In this document: positions 10,916 through 22,235 of the stretch, piece by piece | Position numbering within the stretch: position 1 is the first letter of the stretch | How the letters are laid out: every line of letters begins with the position of its first letter | Origin: Mikania micrantha | Taxonomy: Eukaryota > Streptophyta > Magnoliopsida > Asterales > Asteraceae | Direction: 5' to 3' | Length of the DNA: 64,000 bases | NCBI GenBank assembly: GCA_009363875.1 | Contig: CM018680.1 | Coordinates: 62,469,279-62,533,278 of the forward strand | Position numbers and translations under genes: made by a program | Notes under the pieces: model-generated | The model's input: only the letters and a program-made list of their open reading frames with translations | Told to the model about the DNA's origin: nothing | The model's database searches: none

Positions 10916-11469
10916 AAAAATTGAGTAAGTTTTAAAAGAAAAAAAAAATATTAACTAAATTACAACACTTGAGAAACTTGGTTGTAATTCTAAAAATTTA
11001 ACCCCAAATAAAACTATATAAGAATGATCTTTAAGGTTTTCCAAGTTTTTATATTTGTATAATAGTAAATAAAACTATTAAAGGATATGATGATCTTTTA
11101 AGTTTTTCAAGTTCCATCTTTGCATATTAGTTTATCATATATACATATTTAAGAAAGATAACTATTACAATGAATAGTACATATGTTTAAGTAATAAATT
11201 TTAAATAATAATTATTAAATAATAATAATAATAATAGTAATAATAATAATGATAGTTAAATATTTGATTGTTTTATGTGCATTTTTTTATGTTATATTTT
11301 ATCACTGCAAACATCTTTTTTTATTGTTTTACTTTTACGGTTTTTAATATTATACACTTATATTTGGGATCGTATTACTCGGGAATGGCACGTACTTTTA
11401 AGAGAGTTTGATTTAGTTTCAGATAATTTAGATTTGCAGGCTGTGTATTTTTCTTGTAGCTAGTCAAAT
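10916..11469. other. AT-rich spacer without a gene
   Basis: No credible ORF is present. The stretch contains poly-A runs and an (AAT)n-like microsatellite at about 11205-11265. Confidence 0.6.
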
Positions 11470-13180
11470 TGAGCTTAAAAATCTGATTTCTCCGACTTCA
11501 AAGACGAATGATTATTTTTATACTTTATTATTTTCTCTACCTCTGAGTTTTTATTGGTTAGAAGTTGTTCAAATTCTAAGTTCTGCTCTTGTATTAATAC
11601 ATTTGCTTTCTTTATGTTAGCAAATGCCTCAATGCAAGACTTAGAACATAGTTTTTCAATGAGTGCAGGAGATACCTGAGTAGCATTGAAAGAGGTTTCA
11701 GCAGCAGATAGAGAAGGGGATTTAGAAGGTTTATCAATGGCCATGAGATTAAAATTTTAAAGCTCATTGACTATAAGGGCATGCCTACCTCATCGGGTAA
11801 ACTACTCCAATCCACATATTTTAATGTGGAAATAGTGAAGTCTAACTTGGTTGAGGATTTTGGAGAGTTGGGCCTGGAATTTTCACTTAAAAAGGTGGAG
11901 GAGCCACAACTTGAAAAGTAGGAGTAGCAGTCACTAGCTGGTACAAGCTACCATTGGAAGATTGTACATATTGTCCAGTCATTTGAGGAGTCTAGACAAT
12001 ATGAGTGACCTGGTTAGGGTTGCGCTTAAGAAAGTGAGAAAAAGAACAAGAAGGGTTTGATGAAGGAGAAGAAGGGTAAGCCACATATAAAGAAGAATGA
12101 CTGTTGGGAGCATTTTTACATTCCTTAGCAAAAGTGTCCAAAGCCATTGAATGTATAGCATTGCACCTTTGCTTTATTTATACCAACTTTGGTCTTACCA
12201 TGGATTCCTTGAAATTTTCTCCCAGTTCTTTTGTATAACTTATTAGGTCTAATGCTTAGAATGAAAAACTAGTTAAGAATGTCAATCTCGTCCAGGTCAT
12301 CACTAGATATGTGATGGAGGTCATCCATGATAAACACAAGTTATTAGGAGTAAGAGAACGATCATCATCAGAGGGCATTAAGGCAGAGATGCCAGCAGTG
12401 ATGTCAATATACTCATCAGAACCCGGATCAGATATTTCAAAGTTACGAGCATGACTGAGAAGAGCAGTGTTCCCTTGAACATACTCATATGTTGCTTTCC
12501 AGACTTGATGAGTTTTCTTTTCTGGTCAATCTCTCGCTCAAAAGAGAGCAACTTACCATGAAGTTGGGTAAGTGAGATATTACCAAAGTCTGGGGATGAT
12601 CTCATGACAATAGAGTAAGTTTCCCATTTGTCTGTTAGAGAGAGATCTTGAGAAATGGTTAAGGACAGAAATAATAGGATATTCTTGTCTTGCAAGTTTT
12701 AGTTCACTTAACAGAGATGTGAACCTTTCAAACAGCTGAGTCAATGACTAGCTGTTCAATTTGGAGAAGGTTTCATATTGTTGAGCTAAAAACTCCTTAG
12801 TGTTAGCTATAACCTCAGTTGTTCTACCAAATTGCTCTTTTAGATCATCCCATAGATCCTTAGTGGATTCATGGTGCAAGAGATCATAATAGATCTCATT
12901 TGGTAGAGCCATAGCCAACAGAGCATGAGCTTTAGCATCTAGCTCAAGTTTCTGATAATCTTCCTCGGTGTAATTATGAGGGTCTTTAACTACAAGATTG
13001 TCGGTTTTAGTATCACGGACCATGGGTTTATTAGGTCCTATCATCACTGATCTCCAACATCCAATATGGTTGTTGGATAGAAAGTGGATCATTTTCCTTT
13101 GCCAAATATTGTACTCGTGACGAACCAGTATGCGAGTTTTTGTGGCTGATCCAGTGTTGTGTTGTGTGGGTCTAAGTTAA
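11470..13180 (-). pseudogene. Decayed gag of a third SIRE-like copia element
   Basis: Pieces match the gag of copia element 2 in order, reading down from 13180. They are a YNIWQRKM start, an ALLAMALPNEI..LLHH segment, an LKEQFG...LAQQYETFS segment (12748-13092), fragments around 12378-12695, a degenerate zinc-knuckle region near 12150-12210 that has lost its cysteines, and an SKSCIEAFANI segment (11475-11744). Frameshifts, stops and deletions separate the parts. No pol was found beyond 11470, so only the 5' third of an old element remains. Confidence 0.8.
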
Positions 13181-13426
13181 ACTTTTTTGCTGTTATTTAT
13201 TTGTGAGTGACTAGTGAAAATCAATGGAAAGATGATATCTCAAGTTAGTTCAACATAATGATTCTGAATAATGTATTGTGTTCAAAACCAAACACTTTTA
13301 GCAAACAAAAACTTAAGAAAACAAGGAGATAAACAAAGGTTTTAGAAAGAAGAGTTGACACAGTTAAATATGAATGTGAGCTTGATTTTCAGATCGGATG
13401 ATTAAATCACAATATGAAGAAAAAGG

Positions 13427-13439
13427 ATCTCATGCCAAT
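13427..13439 (-). promoter_or_regulatory. Degenerate primer-binding site
   Basis: On the minus strand this reads TGGCATGAGATCC, two to three changes from the initiator-Met primer site TGGTATCAGAGCC. It directly abuts the TGTTG that starts the LTR (plus reading) at 13440, which supports the assignment. Confidence 0.65.
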
Positions 13440-14440
13440 TGTTGTATCGAGTACTTTATTGATTTTAGTTAAGTATTCAATTGTTAGACTCTTTTACAAA
13501 GCACAAGTAAGAAATCCTTATCAAGTTAAGAAATCTGGTGTCTAAATTGTTCACTAACGTTACATTTATAAAGAAAACATAAATAATAGTAAGAGAAACT
13601 TTGGGAGAACAAATCCATGTATTATAGAAAATGTTGAGATATAAATACTCAAGCATTAATACAAGAGTTGACTGGAAATAACAAAACAAATAAATGACAT
13701 AATAAAGACACTGAAAACGACATAACAACCGAACAAAGTCAACAACAACTAAAAGAGAAAAATCTAAAACTAAAGCCTTCCGTGATTCTTCGGTCTTTAG
13801 CCATTAGTGGTTGTGATCCGCGGCTCGTTTCAGTGTCTTCTCCGCGTTTTCTTTTCCATGGTTATTCTTGAACTCGTCAGTGGTTGTCTTATGGTGTATT
13901 GAGGTGGTGCTTGTGATTACCGGTTGACCCCAATGGCTTGTAAGCTTTATGTGTGCGTTTGCCTTCCGTGGTTGAGTGAAGCTTGATCAGAGGTTAGTAG
14001 GTCTGTAAACGAACAGAACAAACACGAACATAGGCATGTTCGTGTTCGTTCTTTTAAATTTAACCGAACACGAACACATTAACGAACATGAATTTTTTGT
14101 TCGTGTTCGTTTATTAAGAAAATGAGTATGTTCGTATTCATTTGTGTGTGTTCATTAATAAATTAAATGAATTGATGTTCATACATTTAATTAAAGAACA
14201 CATATTTTATGTTCGTGTTGGTTCATTTATCAAATAAACGAACATAAATGAACTTCCCGTCGAACAGTTCACGAATAGTTCATGAACTGTTTGGTTCGTT
14301 TACAGGCCTAGAGGTTAGTCTTCAGTGGTTAAACCAATCAGTGATTAACCAAAGCAATGGAGAATGTGGTTTATGGTTCATCCGTCCTTATTTTCCAGCA
14401 TATATGTTGTTGTATTTCTTAATTGGCATTAGCATTTGAC
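13440..14440 (-). repeat. 5' LTR of the decayed copia element
   Basis: The LTR starts with TGTTGTATC next to the degenerate primer site. It holds several GTGGTT motifs (about 13807, 13858, 13881, 13970, 14326), again a short motif private to this element. It is split by a MITE at 13998-14310. The outer edge near 14440 is not defined. Confidence 0.55.
13998..14310. mobile_element. hAT-type MITE, 313 bp, with 8-bp TSD
   Basis: The terminal inverted repeats are TAGGTCTGTAAACGAAC at the left and GTTCGTTTACAGGCCTA at the right, with one mismatch. They are flanked by a perfect 8-bp TSD, GAGGTTAG, at 13990-13997 and 14311-14318. An 8-bp TSD is the hAT hallmark. The interior is non-coding and rich in GTTCGTGTTCG and its complement, so the whole element folds back on itself. 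It needs a transposase supplied in trans. Confidence 0.9.
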
Positions 14441-15529
14441 TTGAGTGATTCATAAGAGTGTGACAATTAATATTATATTAAAAGGGCAACAAGTGATTCA
14501 CAAAGGTGTGAACACTAGATGTTAATAAGAATATACGCTAATTACAAAAGTGTAGTCACTAGGTTGTATTCTCGAGAATGAATATTATTTACATAAGAGT
14601 AAACATCTAATATTATGGATGAAAGAATATGATTCACATATGTGTGAACGTATATGTAGAAATGCTATTTAAAGAACCACATTACTGTGATCATATACAA
14701 AAAAAAGTGTTTGATATGTAGAATGATGGAATTTGACCCGTTAGAATAATTATGTTAAGTTTATTGGAATCATATTAAAATGATTTCAAGTTAGTAATAA
14801 TGATTGATGTTATAATGATAATGTAGGTTCTAAGACCAAATATAAATGTTTCTGATAGATTTGGGTGAAAACAAGAAAGAAGGAGAGGCCGAGAACGGTC
14901 AAAACGGGTTAAACAACATATTGTTGTAGGCTGATCGAGTCAAGGCGTAGGCTATGCTCAACCCTCGCCCAACCATCGTCGGGTATGCCAAATGGGTTAT
15001 GCTGACACCAAACCAAACGCCCAACTGCCCAAGTGCTGAAATGTTGTAATTTTTATACGTTTTATTGTACATGTCGCTTGATTAATTATGATTTTTTGAG
15101 GTCATAAGCATGTATGCATCGAAAATCATGATCGGGCATGCACTTGTGTAGAATCAAATGGTATGAATTCTAGAAATTTGTAAATCACATACAACCTAAG
15201 TATTGATAATTTTGTGATGTGGCTATTAACAAAACAAGCATGTTTACTATATAATTAGTTTTCATGCTTCCAAATGAAAATTTTTGTAAAGTTCAAGTAA
15301 TTTCGGATGTTACACCAGCTTATTAAAAAACAACCCAAATTATTGTATTTATACTAAAAATATTTGAACTACAACAGTACTTAACACCTAAAGTTATATT
15401 TAAAAATATTTAAATTCACTAAAAATCATTTGTATTTATAAACCTTTAAAACAATATATAAAAATATTTTAAGTTTTTTGAAAGGTAATATAAATATAAA
15501 TAGGATTTGATTCAAATAAGAATCATTCT
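14441..15529. other. AT-rich intergenic stretch
   Basis: No gene is seen. A loosely repeated GATTCACAxxxGTGTGAAC phrase near 14490-14650 may be the worn end of the neighbouring LTR. The rest shows nothing recognisable. Confidence 0.5.
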
Positions 15530-15856
15530 TAATTGCAGTAACCCAATAACTTCGACAAAAAATGCCCGGATCTTTGGTTTTTTTCATGGTCTTTATTATA
15601 CATATTTAGGAGGGTTTCTTTTTTGTGTTTTTGCTAATTCACAAGGCAAATCGAAATTGCACTAGTGTAAAAGTTTGGCAATTTTCGTAACATTTATAAA
15701 AATGCAAAAGTTTTACACTAGTGCAAATTCAATTTGCCTTGTGAATTAGCAAAAACACAAAAAAGAAACCCCCCAAAATATGTATAATAAAGACCATGAA
15801 AAAAAACCCAAAGATTCAGGCATTTTTTGTCGAAGTTATTGGGTTAACGCAATTAA
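15530..15856. mobile_element. Fold-back element 1 (long inverted repeat)
   Basis: The left arm from TTAATTGCAGTAACCCAATA is nearly perfectly complementary to the right arm ending in TATTGGGTTAACGCAATTAA. The arms are about 150 bp and meet around 15690. A further GGGTTAACAATGGAACCATCC end and (TA)n follow at 15860-15900, so the original element was longer and the left end is truncated. It is non-coding. Confidence 0.8.
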
Positions 15857-15900
15857 GGTGGGTTAACAATGGAACCATCCCCGATGTATATATATATATA

Positions 15901-16280
15901 GGGGAAGGTTAAAGATATAACCCACTAAATGCGCGCTAACCCAAATAACTTTGGCAAGATAAAGCCGAATCTTGGATTTTTTTTAACATCATTGTAACAC
16001 ATTTTGAATACTATGTTCTTTTATGAGTTTGGGCTAATTCATCACCGTTCAAAAACTTACAGTACTGTAAGTTTTTAAATATTTAAAACTTACAGTAATG
16101 TAGCACAAAACTTACAACGATGATATTTTTTAAATGGTGATGAATTTCCACAAACTCATAAAAGAACATGGTGTTCAAAATGTGTTACAATGATGTTCAA
16201 AAAAAAATCCAAGATTCGGCTTCATCTTGCCAAAGTTATTTGGGTTAAAGCACATTTAGTGGGTTATGAAAAATTACATG

Positions 16281-16283
<3 letters not shown>
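15901..16283. mobile_element. Fold-back element 2 bounded by (TA)n
   Basis: Arms of about 180 bp converge on CTTACAGTACTGTAAG near 16060. The outer ends read GGGGAAGGTTAAAGATATAAC and the imperfect complement ending in ACATGCCC. Runs of TA lie directly outside both ends (15887-15900 and 16284-16321). Elements seated between TA microsatellites are known in plants (for example the Micron family in rice); I cannot assign this one to a named family. Confidence 0.75.

Positions 16284-16321
<38 letters not shown>
16284..16321. repeat. (TA)n microsatellite
   Basis: Uninterrupted TA dinucleotides between two fold-back elements. Confidence 0.95.
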
Positions 16322-16326
<5 letters not shown>

Positions 16327-16640
16327 GATGGTTCCATTGTTAACCCTCCCTTATATCGTTAACCCGTGTTAACCCGACATTTTTTGCCCGAATCTTTGTT
16401 TTTTTTTTCATGGTTTTTGTTATACATAAATAGGGGGTTTCTTTTTTGTGTTTTTGCTAATTCATCACCATTTGAAATTATTTACAAATGTAAGTAAGTG
16501 TAAGTTACTTACACTAAGTGTAGTGTTTTTGCTAATTCATCACCATTTAGAAATACTATATTCTTTTATGAGTTTGCGAAAATTCATCACCGTTTGAGAG
16601 TTTCCATTGTCATTGTAACACATTGAACACTTCCATATAT
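16322..16640. mobile_element. Truncated fold-back element, mosaic of the previous two
   Basis: It begins with GGGGATGGTTCCATTGTTAAC, the complement of the end seen at 15860-15885. It then follows element 1 text (ATTTTTTGCCCGAATC) and switches to element 2 text (TTCATCACCATTT, TTCTTTTATGAGTTTG). No matching right arm is present. Confidence 0.6.
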
Positions 16641-17137
16641 ATACATATGCATACATACACATATATTCTTTTTTTTTAGGTAAAACTAAAACTAGCCCAA
16701 ACTTTAGGTTTTTAGAAACTTATATCAAACATGTTGGTTTGTATTTTGGTTTGGTTATTTCGGTTTTGAGTCATTTTTGGGGTTCATGCACACCCCTATT
16801 AAAAGCACTATTTGTATAAAAAACTTGTGATGATTTTTTTTAAATGAGTTTTTTCAAAGTATGAGGAATTTTTTTTTGAAAACTTGTAATAGTAATGTGA
16901 CAACTCATTTACATAAATGTAATTATGAATAGTTTGAATAAATTTGATGAAACTATACTTGAATTAATGATAAAAGTACTAGATGAGGTAATAGTGTAAT
17001 TTTTATTAAAAAATAACAACATACATAAAAAGTTATGAATGTTTTAAAATTAAGAAGGTAAAATTTTATTTCGTAACAAGATGTAATTATATATCAATGT
17101 AATGATATGTATTGAATGCTATATTTTGTTTACATTA
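16641..17137. other. AT-rich spacer, nothing recognised
   Basis: No ORF, repeat or RNA gene can be supported here. Confidence 0.5.
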
Positions 17138-17900
17138 CACTACTACAAAAACAGGTATCAACTACGGAATTTTGCTACGGAAAAATTTTGTCGCAACTTT
17201 GCTACAGATTAGCTACGAATTAGCTATGGTCGCATTTCGTTACGATTTAGCTACGGATATTCCGTAGCAAACAAAAACCGTAGCAAACTTTGTAGCGAAA
17301 TTGATAAAATAATTACTTAAAAAATAACCTAATAAAATCTGTAGCAAAATTTGTAGCAAAATAGAAAAATTAAATGTGTAAAAAATATTTTGAGAAAATC
17401 AGTAGCAAATTTCGTAGCAAAATTAAGAAAATAAATGTAAAAAAAAAAACTCAGTAGTATCCGTAGCAAAATCTATAGCAAATTTGCTAGGGAAACATTT
17501 TGTCGCAACTTTTCTATGAATTAGCTACGGTCACATTTTATTACCATTTTGCTATGGATATTCCATAGCAAAAGTTGTAGAGAAATTGATATCTTAAAAA
17601 TAATTTAATTAAATCTATAGAAGAATAGAAAAGATAAATACTTAAAAATATTTTGAGAAAATTAGTAGGAAAGTAGCAAAATTAAGAAAATAATTATTAG
17701 AAGAAAAAACTTAATAATTTCCATAGCAAAATCTATAGCAAATTCGAAAAATAGTTATTTAGGAAAATATTTTTATAAATTCCATGGGAAAATTCGTAGT
17801 GAATTGAGAATATAAATATTTTAATAAAATTCGTAGAAAAATCCATAGCAAATTTGAGAAATAAATATTTTGAAAAATTACAGAACGTAATTTAATAAAA
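17138..17900 (+). mobile_element. CACTA (En/Spm) transposon end with subterminal repeats
   Basis: CACTACTACAAAAA at 17138 is a plant CACTA terminal inverted repeat. For several hundred bases after it, GCTACGG and its complement CCGTAGC, and GTAGCAAA, recur on both strands (for example 17170, 17206, 17245, 17276, 17340, 17402, 17460). This is the usual subterminal transposase-binding pattern. No transposase ORF and no convincing opposite end were found, so this is a single-ended fragment or a deletion derivative. Confidence 0.8.
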
Positions 17901-18105
17901 GACAATTCTATACTTGAATTAAAGATAAAAATAAGATGAGTTTCATGATATATATTTTTTATAAATAATAACAATCTATATAAAAGTTATAAATATTTTA
18001 AAAATAGAGGGTGAACTATATTATAAATAAAATTATGTTAGTTTAAAATGTCAAAAATACCTTAAAGAAAACTTTAACCATTTCTTTTTTCATTAAGAGA
18101 TAGTA

Positions 18106-18320
18106 TAAATTTTGTATTCCTCTTACTCCTAAACTAGTTTGAGTATAAAATATGTATTCCTCTTACTCCTAAATTTAGTCAAAGTATATTTTAGCTAGTG
18201 TATTAAATTCATTGAGAGATATTTAAAAATTTGTATTCCTCTTATTCCTTAACTAGTTTGAGTATAAAATTTGTATTCCTCTTACTCCTAAATTCCACAA
18301 ACTAGTTTGAGGTTGATGTT
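18106..18320 (+). repeat. Four-copy tandem repeat
   Basis: The phrase TGTATTCCTCTTACTCCTAA occurs at about 18114, 18149, 18231 and 18272 with minor changes. It is followed by variants of ACTAGTTTGAGTATAAAAT. The spacing alternates short and long, as in a duplicated pair. Confidence 0.85.
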
Positions 18321-18885
18321 TCTGTTTGTTTATCAAGACCATGTATTTAATCAAAGTATATTTTTTCCTTAATAGAAATATAAATGTCAACTCATATTAA
18401 AATGATTGTGTGGTCCGGTCTTTGTTTGAAAATTCTCACAGTGGTATCGTGTACGATTTCAAATCAATTATTATCTCAACTTTATCCACCTCACGTGTTG
18501 CGGTGAATTATCACCGTACAATCGAGTCAGTTGTAGAAGCAAAAGTTTCGTAACAAAATCAAATCTCTAATCACGAACTCTATACAAATTTATCATTAAA
18601 AAAATATAAATCATACAAAATTCTAACAAATATGTTATAAAAATAATACAAAATTACTTACAAAATCTGTCTAATCAATCTTTTGAATTAAAAGAAAACC
18701 CAAATCTTTAAGGAAATTAATCTTTCAAATTTAATAAAAACCTAAATCTTTCAGCAAATCTCTCAAATTTAATACTTTTATCTATGTTTTTACTATTTTT
18801 CAAAGTTAAAAACTTCTAAAGTTAAAAAAAAACTTCAAATGATCTAAGTCTAAATTTTCAAAAGATCACAAATTGGATAAGACAA
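18321..18885. other. AT-rich spacer
   Basis: Only low-complexity A/T sequence is seen here. No gene. Confidence 0.5.
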
Positions 18886-18897
18886 CTAAATAATATA

Positions 18898-19054
18898 AAA
18901 AATGGTGAACCTCACCGACCGGTGCCACAACCAACATGAGGGAGGTAAATCGCATGACCCAGGGAAAATTGGGTGGTGCCGGTCTTTGAACTCTAGACCT
19001 CCATTACAGATTCTCATCCCCTTACCACTAGGCCACCATCGCGGGGACAAACAC
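18898..19054 (-). mobile_element. tRNA-derived SINE-like element
   Basis: On the minus strand there is an RNA polymerase III A box (TGGCCTAGTGGTAAG, 19035-19021). After 27 intervening bases comes a B-box-like GAGTTCAAAGACC (18993-18981). The unit is flanked by the 12-base direct repeat CTAAATAATATA at 18886-18897 and 19055-19066, as expected for target-primed insertion. The tail side is A-rich (TTTTTT on the minus strand). I cannot name the family; the TSD partly overlaps simple TA sequence, which weakens it. Confidence 0.55.
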
Positions 19055-19057
19055 CTA

Positions 19058-19095
<38 letters not shown>

Positions 19096-19101
19096 TAGGT
19101 G
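19052..19101. repeat. 50-bp (TA)n-centred palindrome at the virus junction
   Basis: CACCTAAATAATA runs into (TA)n and out as TATTATTTAGGTG, a full palindrome able to form a cruciform. The right arm overlaps the first bases of viral sequence. Confidence 0.85.
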
Positions 19102-19132
19102 TTTTGGAAGTTAGATTGGAAAATGGGAGAAT

Positions 19133-19544
19133 CAGATGGATGCAAAGAAGGTTGGGGAGCAGTATTGCTTAGTAAACCCAATAAATACAATTCAAAATCA
19201 GAGGAAAAAACATGTGCTTACTCCAGTGGTAATTTTAAATCAAAAAACAACTAGATAATTATAGATTTTGAAATTCAAGCATTAATCAATGCACTTGAAA
19301 AATTTAAAATATTTTTACAAAAAGAATTTACAGTAAGAACAGATTGCGAAGCAGTAGTAAAATTTATAAAAAATGATCAAAGTAACAAAGTAAATAGAAC
19401 CCGATGGGTTAATTTACAAAATATAATATAAGGACAGGGATATACTATAAATTTTGAACATATTAAAGGAAAGAATAATGGATAGCAGATATGCTATCTA
19501 GAAATATAAACAAACTTTTTTGTGTAAATGGACAGGAAAAATAA
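19133..19544 (+). pseudogene. Viral RNase H fragment, plus copy
   Basis: It starts inside the Asp-containing DGCKEGWGAVLL motif of the RNase H domain and continues to the TAA at 19542-19544. It carries a TAG where the minus copy has Trp, a TAA where the minus copy has Gln, and a one-base deletion near 19483. The DGC region here lacks the stop found in the minus copy, so the two copies have different lesions. The last 17 bases overlap the transactivator start. Confidence 0.8.
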
Positions 19545-21470
19545 AGGTCAAGGAAAACTCATACAGGCAAGAAGAAGTTCTTCTCCAATGGAGATTTCTT
19601 CCGATGAACACAAACAACAGTTTTCAACAAGTTACAGAAAATTACCAGCATCCATAATTGGATCAAGTATACAGATACCCAGATCTATATTTGGTGGACA
19701 AAATACACATATAAGGCCTACAAAGTATACAAAGTCGGATAAACCAAATCTTGTTACACCAAAAATGTTTACAAATTTCCCTGATCCAGGTTATCCAAAG
19801 TTACAGCATACACAGGAAACCACTATATCTCCGACAGTCATACAAAGCTCTAAAATAACCTTTGGGAATTATGTGCTACAAAGATGTGATGAACATCATA
19901 AAAAATTCCGTCCAATGGAAAGTATAAAGCTAACAGAGAAACAACAGTGTCTGTTAGATAATTTATGGCATATACAGACATTTCCACAAGCAGCTAAATT
20001 CAAAATACAAATTCTGAATGCTCTCAGTATATAACAAGGATAATTCCTTAAAAAATACACAATAAACCTAAATATACACATTATGTGATATTTAGAGGAA
20101 CACAGCTTGGGATTTATAATAAATGGGAAACAGTGGCGAAATATATACAGTGTATGAATCCAATTTATAAAGGCTTTTGCTCTTTTGATGAAGCATTAAA
20201 AGTAGCAAGAGAAAATTTGGGTTTACAATTCTACATAGAGCCAGAAATAGTACAAACGTTCTTGGATATAACAAAAACAAATCCAGAACAAGTTATACAG
20301 CAACAAAAAGAAGAAATTGCTAAACTACAAGAAGAGTTGCTAAAAAGTAAAAAAGATGCACAGAATATACATCTTACCATACAAAACCAAGTGCTTAAAC
20401 ATAATATAAAGATTTTAGAAGCAAAAAATATACAGTTATTAGAAAAATATGAAAAGAAACTAGAGAGTTTTGATTTATGTTCTAGAAGCTTTGATGCTTT
20501 CAGATACAGAATGATCGATAAACCTTGGAAAACAAATCTAAAACCTTTAACAGACAAATTTCCAGAATTTGAAAAAATAGTGTCTCGAAAGATTGTTATG
20601 GAATTCCCATTAATTCTATACAAACTACAGCAAGAGATCCTTGAAATTCATTTTCAACCGGATAGAGACAATACAGGAGTAAAGGTAATAGAAAGAATGG
20701 ATAACAATGGTGAAGGAACAAGATTATTATTATTACAAATCTCCTATCCTACCATGTTAACAGATGATGATATAATCAAATTCTATCATAATGGTATGAT
20801 AGGTTACATAGAAATAAAATTCAATAGAAGGACAGAACATTTATTACCAAGGTTTGGTGATAAATTTCTAGAAATTATCGGAAATATCTCAACACATTCT
20901 CGAGATCCATTAATAGGTTGCAAAATTTTTTCATCATTTCCATTTATGGATGAAAATAGTTATATTCCTCCTAGAAAAAGAGTCTTCGTCTCTCATAAAA
21001 TGTATCTACATAATTATTTAAAAGATCTAGCAGTAATCACAGATATTGACTGTGGAAATCTTCCATGGGTGAATGAAATGTTCATAGAACCATATACAGA
21101 ACAAAAGTTTCTGGAAGCTTTCAAAAAATATCAACAGACTCCCAAATTACAAGAAGGTTTTAGATGGGAAAATTATTCACTACTGGGTGAAGGTCATTAT
21201 ATACAGATATATGCACATGAAAATTGGAAAATGTTTCTTCCATTCGCATTAGGAGAAGAATTGGAGTTAGAGCATATTATTAACAGGGAAGATCATAACA
21301 GTAGCCCAGAATCACCACATTCGGTGGATAGCATTCCAGATACACAGAGACCTATAAAGGATCTAGAAGAAATCGTCATGGCTGACGTTTACACAAATAA
21401 AGACAAAGAAGACAGCGCGTACTCACAAACAGATGGCCGACAATTTTTTCTTTTACTTTTGTTTTTCTGA
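19528..21470 (+). pseudogene. Viral transactivator/viroplasmin, plus copy
   Basis: This is homologous to caulimovirus ORF VI (translational transactivator and inclusion-body protein). A basic Ser/Pro-rich N-terminus leads into a viroplasmin-type domain (RNase H1 N-terminal-like fold) whose core reads YVIFRGTQLGIYNKW at about 20080-20125. A long coiled coil (about 20280-20480) and a conserved C-terminal region follow. A 13-bp deletion near 20029 relative to the minus copy, and a TAA at about 20050 shared with it, split the gene. The C-terminal 461 codons remain open to 21470. They run past the frame break that ends the two minus copies, giving a longer tail. Confidence 0.85.
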
Positions 21471-21809
21471 AAATAATACGTATGTACTTTTTAATCTTAA
21501 CCGTTCTTTTTATAGATTAGATCTAGATCGTTCATTGTAAATGATTAACTTTATTTTGTACGCCTATATAAGGCATTCATTAGTTCATTTGTAACACACC
21601 GAAAATTTCAATAAACTCTCTTTGAAATCTTCAAAACCTATGGCACACTAAACTATATTCTCCCATTTTCCAATCTAATTTCCAAAACACCTTCCCTATT
21701 ATCCGTTCTTCACATTATATCTTGATCGATATAAAAAAAAAAAGAGAGTTTCTGCTGCAAATACTCTTCAAGAAATTCTTCCGCCTCTTTATACACTCTG
21801 ATTTTCAAG
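21471..21809 (+). promoter_or_regulatory. Viral intergenic region and pregenomic promoter, plus copy
   Basis: The region holds a TATA box (CTATATAAGG, 21564-21573) and an AATAAA poly(A) signal 37 bases further on (21610-21615). A TGACG box lies at 21383-21387 inside the transactivator end; TGACG elements activate many caulimovirid promoters. Transcription would run rightward. The sequence ends at 21809, where the inverted copy begins. Confidence 0.75.
21807..21809. other. Tail-to-tail viral junction
   Basis: The plus copy reads through CTGATTTTCAAG, while the minus copy starts at AAGAGGCGGAAG; the three bases AAG are shared. The complete leader text at 29760-29790 shows where each copy would have continued. 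Such microhomology points to end-joining. Confidence 0.85.
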
Positions 21810-22235
21810 AGGCGGAAGAATTTCTTGAAGAGTATTTGCAGCAGAAACTCTTTTTTTTTTATATCGATCAAGATATAATGTGAAGAACGGATAATAGGGA
21901 AGGTGTTTTGGAAGTTAGATTGGAAAATGGGAGAATATAGTTTAGTGTGCCATAGGTTTTGAAGATTTCAAAGAGAGTTTATTGAAATTTTCGGTGTGTT
22001 ACAAACGAACTTATGAATGCCTTATATAGGCGTACAAAATAAAGTTAATCATTTACAATGAAAGATCTAGATCTAATCTATAAAAAGAACGGTTAAGATT
22101 AAAAAGTACATACACATTATTTTCAGAAAAACAAAAGTTAAAGAAAAAATTGTCGGCCATCTGTCTGTGAATACGCGCTGTCTTCTTTGTCTTTATTTGT
22201 GTAAACGTCAGCCATGAAGATTTCTTCTAGATCCT
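21810..22235 (-). promoter_or_regulatory. Viral intergenic region and promoter, minus copy (downstream)
   Basis: This is the inverted counterpart of 21471-21809. The TATA box reads TATATAAGG on the minus strand at 22028-22020, with AATAAA at 21983-21978. It faces the plus-copy promoter across 447 bp, so the two would transcribe toward each other. Confidence 0.75.

Noticed and set aside
20231..20623. 130-codon ORF opposite the transactivator, repeated at 22975 and 30946
   Set aside because: It is the antisense shadow of the coiled-coil region, kept open only by the codon bias of the real gene; the repeats are simply the three viral copies.
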